64,000 nt of DNA from Tyto alba (lineage: Eukaryota > Chordata > Aves > Strigiformes > Tytonidae), in contig NW_024881322.1 of NCBI RefSeq assembly GCF_018691265.1, positions 9,537,989-9,601,988 on the forward strand, given 5' to 3'. Both the position numbers and the translations under genes were made by a program. Of the stretch, positions 36,840 through 47,915 are shown one piece after another. The notes below the pieces were generated by a model. That model had not been told where the DNA came from. It was given only the letters and a program-made list of their open reading frames with translations, and made no database searches. The stretch's first letter is position 1; each line of letters begins with the position of its first letter.

Positions 36840-37914
36840 GTACATTAATCCCTAAATCTGAACTTCGGCTTTGGTTTTTTTTCCCCTCTAACCAAGGACA
36901 TATTTTGAATGTTTCATGCAAAACATTTTGCAAATCTTTTTTGGCAAGGTTTGCATCTCTTGTTTTTTAATCTGGCTGTTCCTATAGCTTTCAATTCGAC
37001 TGTGCGATTTATTTTTTGGAAGAATTGTTTTCCTCAGCCTGTGGCACACTTGTATGGAGGAAAGTGTGTGTGTTTGAGGGAGGTATGGTGGATAAAAGCA
37101 GTAAAGAAATACAGAAGAAAGGCTACACTTTAGGACAAGGGAAGAATTCTTGGTTTTGCTCCTGGCAGGCTGCAGTACTCCTGAATTTTTTTGTACTAGT
37201 CTCCTGAGCTTGTTCCCTAGTGCAGCACCATCTGGCATTCGGCAGGGCTCCCCATCTTCCTGGTTTGGAAGCGCAGACCCCGCCGAGGGGCTGTGCAGCC
37301 TGCCATCCTCATCTGGAAGAGGAGCTTATCTCACACATTCCCCGAAGTGCTGTGGACCCCGTTTGAAATCTGCACCGTGCTGCACTGTGCTTTTCCCTGC
37401 AGCAACTTCTGCTGTGGGAATATATATGTAAGTACTGCAGTGAGGTACGAATTTATACAGTGGTGAGAGCTGCACCCATGGCAGTATTCAAGGCGTAGCT
37501 TACATTGGACTGGACACCGCTAACAGTGCCCAAAAGCAGCCTCTCCCAAGGGAAATCTCTCTCTTTTTCCCTTGAAGTTTTCAGAGCAAGGTCCTCCTCA
37601 GGCTTGAGCCTGTTGTTGCTGAACAGGATCATTCTCATGACGCAGTTATTGTAGCGTGGCTGTTGTTGGGGGGTAGAAGGAGGAACCGAGACCTGCCATG
37701 TACTGAGTGGTGCCTGGCAGCACACAGGGCCATCTACATCTGTTCTGAGCACTGTCGTTGTTAAATACGTGTATCCCGTCATCATGCTGCTTAGAACCCA
37801 CTTTTCCTAAATTTGGCTTTTCCAAGTCAGCTTGTGTCACTGTTCACTGTGTTTGGACTGGTGTTTTGGGAGGTGCACCTCCTTTTATTGCCCTTCTGAG
37901 TAAAACCCAAGAAT

Positions 37915-37960
37915 GAGACAAAACAAACAAACAAACAAGCAAACAAAAAAAAACCACCAA
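37915..37960 (+). repeat. (AAAC)n simple repeat
   Basis: About six AAAC units with one AAGC variant, then a run of A and CCA-type degenerate units. Tetranucleotide microsatellite in an intron. Confidence 0.85.
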
Positions 37961-39229
37961 AAACCAAACCAAAACTCACCACCTGAGCACCACAAGGATT
38001 GGACTCCAGCTACCACTAGAAAGACACGGAGGGTCTGGATGTGTCCAAGGTTTAACACAATTCACACTTAATTCCGACGCAGAGTGCAAATCCGCTTCAG
38101 GATATTTTTGTTCCTGACTGGAATTTTCCTTTGGGATCTCTTATTAGGCCAGATCATTAAAACACTGAATTTAAAAAGTTGTGCAAAGTTGTTGAAGTTT
38201 CCAAAGATAGCAATGAAAGTTTTGACTATGGGCTCAGCAAATAAAAATCATCATCTACTTTGTTTTACTGGTAGGGATGTAAGGACAAATGGTTCCCAAA
38301 ATTATGGGAGAAGTCTGTGGCCAAGCTAAGTATACAAATGTTATCTACTGACGCTTCCTTTTAGCTGCTTTAACAAAAATCTGGCTATGCTGGAGAACCC
38401 TCCGCTAAGCCAGAAAACCTTTTCTACCCCTTGGGTTAGTTAATGAGTCCTCCAGGTTTGAACACCATGTACACAAATGCAATACAGTGAAGTAACGCAG
38501 TGCAACCCGGAGTATATAGCATCTTCAGCACAAGCTGGTCTCAGGATGCTCTACAGGCCTAAATAATGCAAAATGGTGGATGGTGCTTCAGTCTTGTGCT
38601 TCCACATGTCCCAGAAATTTGGCTTTCAACCAAGCAATGACTTTTGACCACCATGCTGATGTGAAATCTGGAGCCAAGATACAGCGAACAGCTGTTGAGA
38701 GCAGTTTTATTCTTCCACGTCTTTTCCTATAGCAGTTTTCAGACCTTAGACTTCTGACTGGTGGGATAATTTTGTCAATATTTTAAAGGTGAGTTCTCTA
38801 AAGGAGCTACCAAAGGACTTTAGCCAACCTTAATACTTTCTTTCAAGGCTTATGGGAAGTCAGCAGAGCAGGTAGTGCTTGTTTATTGCAGCTGAAATGG
38901 AAAAAAACCTCTTTCTTGCAATGGATTTAACTACGATTTGCTAAGGGAAGTGGGTTTGAATAATACCAAGGAAAATGTGTCTGGGTGACGGGAGGACAGC
39001 TGGACAGCCTTTGAATTAGATAACTGGGGCGGGCAGCTTTCTGAAAATGCGAATTCCACGTTCCGAAGTAATCGAAAAAAGCCCATGCGGGATGATAGAA
39101 ACAGGGCTGAAAGGAGCAGAGCACTGAGCGTGAAAACGTTCGAGCTGGAGAAGAGAGAAGATTGACAGGGATGAGAGGTCTAGAGCAGATTTCATGCCAA
39201 AAGACTGAAGGAGCCCAGGTATTTTGAGC

Positions 39230-39665
39230 TCGCGGGCGACAGAAGCCTGTGAGACGGCGTACGGCGCGGGGAGAAGGAACAACTGCGCGCGGCATCCTCT
39301 GCCACAAGCCCTCGCAGTCGCCCAGGGGAGCCACGAGGCACCGAGCTCAGGGTTAGGCAGATAGTCCCATGGGTGACAAACCACCTTGTCGTGGGCCACG
39401 TTGGGAAGAATCCGATGCCTCGCCTGGACCGGGAGGGAGCGAGGGCCGTATCGGCCCCAACACGCGCACGAGAGGCAGCACCTCTGTCTTGTCGCCCCTG
39501 CGGCGGTCCTGAGCGCGCTCCACCTGCCTAAAATAAACCAGCTTATTTCACCCTTGGCTGGATGGAGCCGTGCTAAAGTTGCCTTTAGGGTACAGGCACG
39601 CGAGGCTGCGAGCGGCAGGCAGGGCAATACGCGCGTCAGCTCAGCGGGGCTGCCCGGGGATCGTT
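39230..39665. other. CpG-rich patch inside an EEPD1 intron
   Basis: CpG dinucleotides are dense here (roughly 40 or more in about 430 bp by eye, including GCGCGCGG, ACACGCGCACG and GCGGCGG). The surrounding intron is CpG-poor. The patch ends about 350 bp before the exon at 40017. The longest non-repeat open frame of the window, 275 codons on the minus strand (39016-39843), crosses it, but its translation has no recognisable domain and such frames are expected where GC is high. It could be a CpG island (internal or antisense promoter), a methylation-escaping element, or the remnant of a GC-rich insertion. Confidence 0.6.
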
Positions 39666-40016
39666 CCTCCCACGTCTGGTGGGGCTTTTGGCTGGGGTGA
39701 GATAAAGAAGCGTTTCTACCTGCTTCTTTATCTCCTACTGATGGCCCAGGGTGCTGTTTCTCCTTTATGCTTGTGCACAGCGAGTTGGGCTTCCTGCCTT
39801 CAGCAGGCACCGAGCCGCGATATAGAACTGCACCGTCTTTCACTGCCTCTGTGTATTTTGGGAGGGATGTACACCACTGCCAATACTGACAGTGGTATGG
39901 AAGCTGGCGGGCAAAAGTTTCACCTAGGGGGCTGGATTTGAGCAGAATGGTTTCGTTTTACCTTCTTACTACCAGCTTTTATTTATTTATTTAATTAATT
40001 AATTTTTAAATTCCAG

Positions 40017-40151
40017 GGAGTTGAATATTCTGGCTTCCTCTGGGATACAACGGCTGGTATTGAACTGAAAGATGCTTCATCTCAGGAGAGTGCACAGACT
40101 AATGGCAATGGGAAGCACTCATATCCTCACCCGTATCTTGCACATTTCAAG
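40017..40151 (+). CDS. EEPD1: EEPD1 coding exon (135 nt, 45 codons)
   Basis: This exon encodes GVEYSGFLWDTTAGIELK, then a polar linker (SSQESAQTNGNGKHSYPH), then PYLAHFK. It is phase 0 at both ends, with acceptor TTCCAG and donor AAG|GTAACT. In EEP-fold enzymes the segment resembling YSGFLWD corresponds to the strand where nucleases read 'Y..ilydk', and PYLAHFK precedes the strand that carries the next active-site residues. The Ser/Gln/Asn-rich middle is a plausible surface loop and is the part most likely to vary between species. The exon is intact, with no stop or frameshift. Confidence 0.95.
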
Positions 40152-41457
40152 GTAACTGCCATTGAGCCAACTGACCCTTGCAGAATTGAGCTTTTAATAA
40201 AAAATCAGCGGTAAGAAGATGGAAGGACACACAGTCTTCTAGCAGATAAAAATTTGCATAAGGCTCTAATCCATCTCATCACTTCAGCACTGCCTCAAGG
40301 CTTGACTGTAGGTCAAAACCATGACACATACCCATATAGGGTCTTCATGGATGTGGCAGAGAATCAGTCTCTTCTCTGGCTCCTGTGGGAGCAAACCCTG
40401 CTGCAAGGCAGCGTTTGGGCACGTGAGGGTCGGTGGGTCTTCAGTGGCAACCACGGCCGCCGAGAGCGACAGAAGTCACCAGTCACCTTGTTCTGCTTTT
40501 ACTAAATTAACACAGCAAGAACAAGGTGCGTATCCAGCAGCAGCCAGCCACAGGGCTGTGATTCTTGTCAGTGCCACAAATTGTGAGTGGAGAGGGGTAA
40601 GTGTGGTCAAAAGGGATCTCTATAATAAATATAGAAGGCACAGTGCTCCTGAGGGACTCAGGCTGATCTCTCACGTGTTGCTGGCAGATTGCAGAGTTTC
40701 CATTTTAAAGCTTTTTCGCTAGGCTGAACCTATCTAAAAGAACATCATGCATTTTGGAAATTGTTCTCCTACGTGTGCTTGAGTGAGCATACAGCCCCCT
40801 TCTCCGCACAGGGTGTGATGGAAGGGTCCAGTTTGGGGAACTTGACATCTCTGGTAATGCTTTGAGAGAAGCATTAATAAAATAATTATAGATAAATTAT
40901 TATTGATAATTTATATTAATCAATTAATAATGTAAACAGGTCAATATTAGGGGCAGATATTACTCGTGTCACGTGACAAAGTGAGTCCCAGAAGGTAAGC
41001 AGAAGATTGCAGGGAGCCAATAGCCCCTTTCAAGGTACATTAGATTTCTTGGTTAGTCTCTGTAACGGGCCAGAACTAGTCACAAGAGAGTCGTAATTAT
41101 CCCATGTAATGACCACAACATTATTTGTAGCTTATTAACAACTGGTTTTGCATAATCTGATTTTCATAAGCAGAGAGGTTCTTTCTGCAGCCATGGTGGA
41201 AAGAAGCTGTTTGCTTATGCAAACCAATTTCCCCAGAACTGAAAGGGTATCAGGTTATTGCAAACAGAGCTGCAAAAACACCTTCCCCTTCTTCCTCCCA
41301 GAACCAAGTCCAGCCAAAACACACCGCAGAGATAGCAAAGTGAGCCCTAGTCACCCGGATTTACACCCAAAAGTACTAGGAACGGGCACGTGGTTTTGCT
41401 TTGTGACCTTCGGTGCCCTGTTTGCATGGCATTGATTTCTCCTCCTTCCTCCCACAG
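40152..41457 (+). other. EEPD1: EEPD1 intron, about 1.3 kb
   Basis: No exon is recognised. An AT-rich segment (40865-40935) contains a hairpin-forming inverted repeat at 40892-40914, with arms of 9 bp (ATAAATTAT and its complement) and a 5-nt loop. The intron ends in a C/T-rich tract with CCCACAG at 41451-41457. Confidence 0.85.
40892..40914. repeat. AT-rich inverted repeat (9-bp arms, 5-nt loop)
   Basis: ATAAATTAT and its exact complement ATAATTTAT are separated by TATTG. It is embedded in AT-rich intron sequence with further near-palindromic words. No sign of a function. Confidence 0.7.
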
Positions 41458-41590
41458 GTTGGGGTGAATGATCTAACGCTGGTTAACCTTCACCTGGCCT
41501 TGCCGTCCTTGGCAGGAGAGAATACTGGGAAGAACCACGACAGCCACAAACTGGCAGCCTTTGCACAGACTTTGCAGGAGACTCTGAAAG
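41458..41590 (+). CDS. EEPD1: EEPD1 coding exon (133 nt, 44 codons plus one base)
   Basis: This exon encodes VGVNDLTLVNLHLALPSLAG followed by ENTGKNHDSHKLAAFAQTLQETLK and the first base of a glycine codon. The motif LTLVNLHLA is the EEP-family strand in which the conserved NxH (here VNLHL) contributes to the metal/phosphate site. The KLAAFAQTLQETLK segment is a predicted amphipathic helix, matching the helix that follows this strand in DNase I-like enzymes. The acceptor is CCCACAG and the donor AAAG|GTTTGG; the donor is weaker than the others but is required for phase. The exon is intact, and it exits in phase 1, matching the next exon. Confidence 0.95.
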
Positions 41591-44500
41591 GTTTGGCATT
41601 TTTTTCCTGCCAGCTATCACATGCATGCTGGTCATCTTATCTAATCAAAAGGAATTAAAATAAATAAAAGAAAAAATTCTGTCTCAGTGCAGGTTTCACA
41701 AATATCCTCATCAGCTTTGCATTGTTGTTACTGGTATTTGAATTTGAGTGATCCATAGCATGGCAAATGTGCTTTTCCCCTGCTCGTTGTCTTACAGTGT
41801 CTCCTAATTAACACAAATAGCACAGGGGATCCTATTGACTTTGACACCATTTTTTCAAATGAAATGAAGTTCCTTCTTTTTCTCTTACCTGCTAATGTAA
41901 GAGTAAGTTCAGCCAAGGGAAAAAAAAACAAAAAAAAACCAAAAAAAAACAAACCCAAAACAGACATCAAGGTTAAGACCCTATTTTAAGTGCTTTGTGG
42001 AAATGACACCTACCTGATATCAAAACAAAGCTTAATGGCTTTTCTCCACAAGAAATAGGTTCTATACATTTACTTTTTGTATAATTGGAAGCACTTTGAA
42101 AAACCCAATGCAACTCAGCAGATGGCTGCTGATGAGAAAAGAGTCCAAATCCTGCTTTGGTACCTGAGTGTAATATGCAGGATGATTTTGTTGACTTCAA
42201 TTAAGTTGCTCTGGTTTTACACCAGGATGAAAGACACCAGAATGTAGATCTGAAATTGAACACTGTAATAGCCAGCTGCATTTCTTTACCTCATGTCTGA
42301 GAATTTGCTTCTTACTTTGACACTTGCAAATTAAATTCCATTTCCTACAAAGCAGAACAGCACATTTCAGATTCTAAATGTTGCTGATCTTGTTACAGGA
42401 GTAGAAAAATCTAGCCCTTCTTTTACTGCTTAACAAAGATGCAAGAGAGTTACAAGGTTATATGAGTGATGATTTTCAGCTTGTCCCACTTTAGCAAGGT
42501 TGGTCACTTGGAAGCATTAATATCCCTCTTGTATAACACAAGAGGTATTCGCAGTTTTTATGGTTGTTCTATTGTTTTTCCTTTTGAGCTGCAAGAAGTC
42601 AGTCAGAGCTATTTTTAAGTGCTACTGATTTAAGTATTTGTCCACGTACCTTGAAATTGGAAAGGATGAAGGTAAACAAAAGGATCATTTGTTTAATCCC
42701 CAGAGGCTGAACTGAGACACAGATAAATGTGTAGCTCTTCCGAAGTCAACCGAGTTGCATTTCCACTGCACCTAAATTTAGACTGTCGGCATTAGGGCTT
42801 CTCTTTATTTCATGTTTTTATTTGCATATGGTAGGCACATTACTGGAACATGCTTGTTCTTGCCTTAGTCTGTCACAGAAGAAGAGATTCACATTCCTAC
42901 AAACTTGTGGGATGCAGGTCGTGTTTCCTAAGTGGTAGTACACACGTGTTACTTTGAAGCACTGAATTACCCTGCCAAAACTAATGTCATGCTTAAAATT
43001 ACCACCATCCTTCCATTTCTTCCAAATCAATCCATAAAATATGAGTAATAAGAGCTGATTTGTCTGTGGGTACTGCAGTAAATTTGAATTTCTGCTCCCA
43101 TTTTGCTAACAGACGTCTACTCTGTTATCTTTCATTCTTATGAAGGGGCCACATGAGCATCTGAGGGAATTTGGTTACTATCCACAGCCTCCTGTAATGG
43201 AGAGCACTAGTGTCCCCATACTTCTCCCATCAGACCAGTGGGTCCTGGTTCCTTTTTCCCACTCTTTCTTTCCCTTCAGCAGTACTGGAGGCGCAGTGGC
43301 TGTTGGCTGCTTATAGTTAGCTCTTTGCAGCAGCCCTTCTTCTTCCTCTCAGGAACTCCACCAGTTCATCTTCAGTGCGGTGGCCACGGGCAGCACACAG
43401 ATTCTATTCTGGACATGCTTGTAGTGCTTGGATGCGGGGAAACCAGGGTGTTGGCTTAGTCATCTTCTCCCGACTGGCTTGGCCATATTCCATGGGTTGC
43501 CCATGCATCAGGCACGAGGCTTAGAAGACCTTTTGGAGGCGGTAGGGAGCCTCTTAGCAGCCAATGTACCATCACATCCTGCTCATCATCTGCTTTTCAC
43601 TCTCTCCAGGAAGGATTTGGGCGTTTAAGGGTCTGATTAATTCCTGAGGGGACTTGTTCAGGGCATGGGGAAGGTCGGGGAGGGTGTCCTGCAGACGTCT
43701 CCGGACTGCTGCGAAGCGAAGGAGGGCTTCCCGGTTCCTGTGGAAAAGCAGATTTCAACACCGCAGCCTTCTGCAGGCACTGGACGTCCCTCAGGCGACT
43801 GGGTTGGCACACCGGTGCTCAACCCCTGCGGCGTGGGGCTGAGTTAGGGCAACGCTCTGCTTCAGTGGCCGAGAGCCACCCGCAGACACGGCGGGAAGGC
43901 GCCGGTGCTTCAGTGAATTTGCAGATGCTTTTGCCAAAAAAAAAAAAGGCCGGACTTTTTCCTCACCTGAAGAGTTCTCCCTGGACAAGGGCAGGGTTGC
44001 TTTGAGCCTGATGGGTCTGAATGGGTGTGGGAGCACCCCTGAGGGGTGTATCCCACCACGTCCCACCAGATAGAGGCCCTGGGTCCCTGTGGGACAGGGT
44101 GGTCTGCGGGAGGGACCTTTGCAGCAGCAAATTGGTTGGTAAGGGAGCGCTTGCTGCTCAGTCCTGCGGGAGGAAGACCAGGCTGCATCAGCTGAGGAGC
44201 CTCTGGCTCAAGCAGCCTCTCCTGCCCAGTCCTGAGGAGAAGGAGGAATGAGCCCTGCCAGTCTCAGAACAATCATTTCCTCCAAAAGAGGAAAATCACA
44301 TCACAGCACCAGTAGCATTGTCTCGATTTCCCCCCCCCACTCCCCTCTGATTGTAACTGTGGACATCGTGACTGCAGTTTTTGATCAGTTATCATCCCTC
44401 GTTATGGGCCAGGGCATGAATTCTTCTGGACCTTTTGCTCAGTTTGGCCGAGAGCCGTTGGGGCTGTGATCCGTGAGACCCCCCGAGAGCTGCAGCTGCT

Positions 44501-47110
44501 GCAGGGTGGCTCTGCACCCCGAGGGACCCAGGGGAGACCGAGGAGGGGCAGCCACGCACCCGGGAGGACCCAGGCGGGGGTTTGCTTCCTTCCCTCCCGC
44601 TGCTGGATGTCTGTCGGGGTCTCGGGAGGGGGACAAGGCACAAAACCGCTGCGCTGCCACGCGTGGCATTGCTGTCACAGGCGCTGGCAGAGGCAGGATC
44701 AGGGCTGAGAGCAAGCCAGGACAAGGGGAAATTAAGTTGGTGGCTATCTAGAAAATTGGTGTTTCCTGCTTTTCCTGCTTAGCGTGGGGCTGTCCGGCCT
44801 TTCACCTGGTGGTTCACAGTCATGGGGAGCCCCAGAAGCTCCTGCGGGAGGGGACCAGAAGCAATCCTTTCCCTCCCCAATAGCAAATTGGGTTTCAGCT
44901 TCTTTGACGTGCCCTAGCCTATTCCATTTGTCAACTTTACGCCGCGTTATGATTTTATGCTTAGTTATTCTGGATGCAAAAGTTTAAGGGGTGAAGAATA
45001 CAGCGATTCTTTCCTTGGGCGTGCCACAGGCTGATTTCTTACCTCCTCCTGAGCACATGTGCAGGTGCTGGGTCTTACAGCCTCCGCTATTTCTAAACTG
45101 TGCAGAATGGAGCAGTCAAAGTTTTCACTTCTGAGTATGTTTTTTTTCACAGATTTTTCTTGCAAGGGAAATAGACTCAAGGGTTTGTTAAAAGAAGCGC
45201 AAATATTTTAAGAATGGAACAGAACAGTTTTTGTGTGGGATTGGGATACTGCTGTTAAGATCCCTGCCTCTCTGTCATTTTTAAGCACCAGTCCCCAAGG
45301 ATGTGCTCCAGAGGTTTCTGTAATGGCCTTTCCCCACTTATGTGAGCTAGCTGAAAGCATGGAAGGAGCCGAATGCAGCCTGGGCCATTAAGCAAGCACT
45401 AGTCCTGAAGGACTGAGCTGGCATGGCTGCATTTCAGGCTTCCCGGTCCTGCCAATCGAGAGATGTTGGTTTTTTTCCTATGAGATGCGTGCAAAGCCAC
45501 CAGCTCCCAGCAAGCACTATCGTCCCATTAGACAAGCACTGATTTTTTTTTTTCGCATTCCGATGGAGCTTAAAATAGCTCAGGTTCAGATTTGGGGGTT
45601 TTGTTTCTTTTAAAGGTGGGAAGGCCACTGTCATGAACACTTTATAGAATATTTAAACCTCACGTCATTTCCAGTATGATTTGTTACTTGCAAAGGGTAG
45701 AGAAACCACAAACAGCTTCACTATCTTTTCATCACCCCTCTGCATCTTAGCAAGCAGCATGTTTTGAAGTATTTGTTTTTGTAAGTCAATATGCTATCAA
45801 TCTCGCTGCTCTCCTGTCCTTTCCCAATTCATCTTTCATGCAGTGTAAGACAGGAGTGGAATAGATTTTGTTGTTGAACTTGCGCTCCCTCTCCTGGCTA
45901 CTACTGCTACAGCAACGGCACAAAACGAGGATGTTTTTCCATAAGCAGTAGGTATGGTAAGAGCAATCCATCCATCCACCCCGTCTCCTCCCACGCTTCA
46001 ATTCCAGAAAGGAAAAAGCTTACAGACTCTCACAGCTCTCTTCTCTGAAGTCATCTTTGGGATAATTTTTGGTGCATTTGTGCCTCCTTTTAGCATTCTC
46101 CTCCTTCTCTGGTACCAAGCTGTAATGCAGCAATGTCTCTGACAAGCTAGCAGCTTTCTTGTTTGTCTTATCAGACATTTCTGGCAGTGGTTTGGGATGG
46201 GCACCAGGGCATGTGCGTTGTCCTCCCACCCCAGGGCACAAACAAGGGCATCTCCATCTGCAGCTGTGGAGCTAGGGGAGCACACATTGTGGATATGAAA
46301 TTAGGGTCCAGAGTTTCTTTTCTCATTTCATTAGGGTTGGAAAGAAAATGTAACTGAGGTCATTTTCTATTCACATGAAGACAGGGTTTTTTTGACGATC
46401 ATTTCTAGTCATTCCCTTTGTTTCTTTGGAAATTCAGGCATAGTCAAGATCTAAGAGATCCCAAGTTCAGCCATACCCCTTCAGTCAGCCTGGCAAAGGA
46501 AAGCTGCTACAGTTGGGGACTGTCCGTGTGGTTTGTGACCTCATCTTCTGCTGTCAGGCTTGCAGGCTGCTCCTTGGGCTTATTCCTTGGGATTTCTTAA
46601 ATGCAGAGGGTTAGAATGAGCACTGCTCTTTTGGGACGCTGGTATATACCAGCATAAGCTGTGTCTTCCTGGGATCCTCACAAAAGTGTACAACAAATCT
46701 GTAAAAAGGCAATGTCAGGACAAGTTAAAGCCCATCTGTGTTTCTTGTAGGAAAAGAAAAAAATAAGCTTACAAAGTCACAGATTTCTAGAAACCTCTAA
46801 GACCAGAACTGCAGTTTGAAACAGAGTTTGTCACTATCGGTGAATAGCAAGCAAAGGACACTGATGAGATGATATTTAAAAACAAGCATGAAATGTGTAC
46901 TGGCTGTTTTTTATCATCATGAAGAGAATGGCCATGAGTAAATAGCTAGCGAAAAAGGCTTTAAACAGCATTTCTTTCAGGAGTTCAGAGTAAAGTCAGC
47001 TTTGGTACTCACTATTTGTATTTTTCCTCCTCCCATTTATCCTCTCCCCCTTGTACTTAAGCAATGGATGTCTATTCCTCCCATTCATTTCTACTTTTCC
47101 TGTTTTCTAG
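41591..47110 (+). other. EEPD1: EEPD1 intron, about 5.5 kb
   Basis: The intron contains A-rich tracts at 41920-41965, GC-rich and CpG-containing sequence near 43650-43900 and 44460-44660 without exon evidence, and a normal C/T-rich acceptor region ending TTTTCTAG at 47103-47110. No mobile element is recognised in it. Confidence 0.85.
41920..41965 (+). repeat. A-rich (A)8-9 C interrupted tract
   Basis: Three runs of eight or nine A are separated by C or CC, then AAAC units. Low-complexity intron sequence. Confidence 0.75.
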
Positions 47111-47305
47111 GAGAAAAAGACGTGATCATTCTTGGAGATTTTAACCAGGCCCCAGACAGCAGCGACCACGACATCCTGAGGAAGGAGAAGTTCCATCACC
47201 TGGTCCCTTCCAGCACCTTCACCAACATCAGCACAAAGAACCCACAAGGATCCAAGTCGCTGGATAATATCTGGATCAGTCGGAGCTTGAAAAAGATTTT
47301 CACAG
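47111..47305 (+). CDS. EEPD1: EEPD1 coding exon (195 nt) carrying the GDFN and SLDNIW motifs
   Basis: This exon encodes EKDVIILGDFNQAPDSSDHD, then ILRKEKFHHLVPSSTFTNIS, then TKNPQGSKSLDNIWISRSLKKIFT, with split glycine codons at both ends (phase 1 in, phase 1 out). GDFN (47134-47145) is the canonical EEP motif whose Asp and Asn bind metal and phosphate. SLDNIW (47257-47274) matches the 'DnI' motif holding the next active-site Asp. Together with SDHCP in the next exon this supplies the C-terminal half of a DNase I-type active site, consistent with a 5'-directed structure-selective nuclease. Acceptor TTTCTAG, donor ACAG|GTAGAG. The exon is intact and highly conserved-looking. Confidence 0.97.
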
Positions 47306-47413
47306 GTAGAGCTGCTTTTTAGTGAGGCCGTGTAACCTTTAGTTAGGTTAGCCGCGTGTGTCAAATTGGGGCAGAGTTACTTCTCTTTTTCTCCGTGATT
47401 CTTTTTCATGCAG
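47306..47413 (+). other. EEPD1: EEPD1 last intron, only 108 bp
   Basis: A minimal GT-AG intron with donor GTAGAG and acceptor CATGCAG. If retained, translation adds GRAAF and stops at TAG 47320-47322. The product would lose the SDHCP catalytic motif in the last exon. Confidence 0.9.
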
Positions 47414-47613
47414 GCCACTGGGCTGTTGTGCGAGAAGGTCTTACAAACCCGTGGATCCCTGATAACTGGTCCTGGGGTGGGGTAGCTTCGGACCACTGCC
47501 CCGTGCTCGCTGAATTTTACCTGGAAAAGGACTGGAACAGGAAGGAGGTGACGCGGAACGGGAACGGGGTGACGGTCGAACGCAACGACTCCCACGCTAA
47601 GCACGAACGATGA
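47414..47613 (+). CDS. EEPD1: EEPD1 terminal coding exon with SDH catalytic motif and stop
   Basis: After completing a split glycine, this exon encodes HWAVVREGLTNPWIPDNWSW, GGVASDHCPVLAEFYLEKDW and a polar tail ending in SHAKHER, then TGA at 47611-47613. SDHCPV (47488-47505) is the canonical last motif of the EEP superfamily, with the Asp-His pair of the catalytic site, so the domain is complete. The roughly 25-residue Lys/Arg/Asn-rich tail after FYLEKDW is outside the fold. The visible gene totals about 274 residues in six exons without any break. The tail shows raised CpG (47540-47600), typical for GC-rich gene ends in birds. Confidence 0.97.
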
Positions 47614-47915
47614 CGTGAACCGGAGGGTGCCTCTGCTGCTCCCCAGGGAGCAGTCGAGGCCTCTGTTCGCTCGCGGCCCGGCGGTGGAGCAGGACTTGCC
47701 TCCCCCTCTCCTTCCTTCCCCCTCTCCTCCCCGCGCCTAGAAAGCATCAGCACTTGATTTTGGTGGCCCGGGCTTGGTGCCCCTCCTGGACAGTCGTGGG
47801 GTGTCTCACAGCAGCAGAGCAATCTGCGACTTTTTCTGGCAACGTGGTGGACATTTCCATGCCTGGAGATTTGGATGAGAATTGTACAGAAAATAAAGTG
47901 TACTTTTAATACTGT
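47614..47915 (+). other. EEPD1: EEPD1 3' UTR, proximal form
   Basis: A GC-rich start is followed by AT-richer sequence containing a polyadenylation signal at 47892-47897. The end at about 47915 is an estimate 15-20 nt past that signal. AATAAA also occurs at 48862-48867 and near 48902, so longer 3' ends are possible. Confidence 0.65.
47892..47897 (+). terminator. EEPD1: Polyadenylation signal AATAAA for EEPD1
   Basis: This is the first canonical AATAAA after the stop codon, 279 nt downstream, followed by a GTGTACTTTTAAT stretch. Confidence 0.7.

Larger units (their letters stand above)
36840..40016 (+). other. EEPD1: EEPD1 intron, about 3.2 kb
   Basis: The intron contains an (AAAC)n tract at 37915-37960 and a CpG-rich patch at 39230-39665. 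A T/A-rich pre-acceptor region (ATTTATTTATTTAATTAATTAATT) precedes TTCCAG at 40011-40016. No further exon is recognised. Confidence 0.85.
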
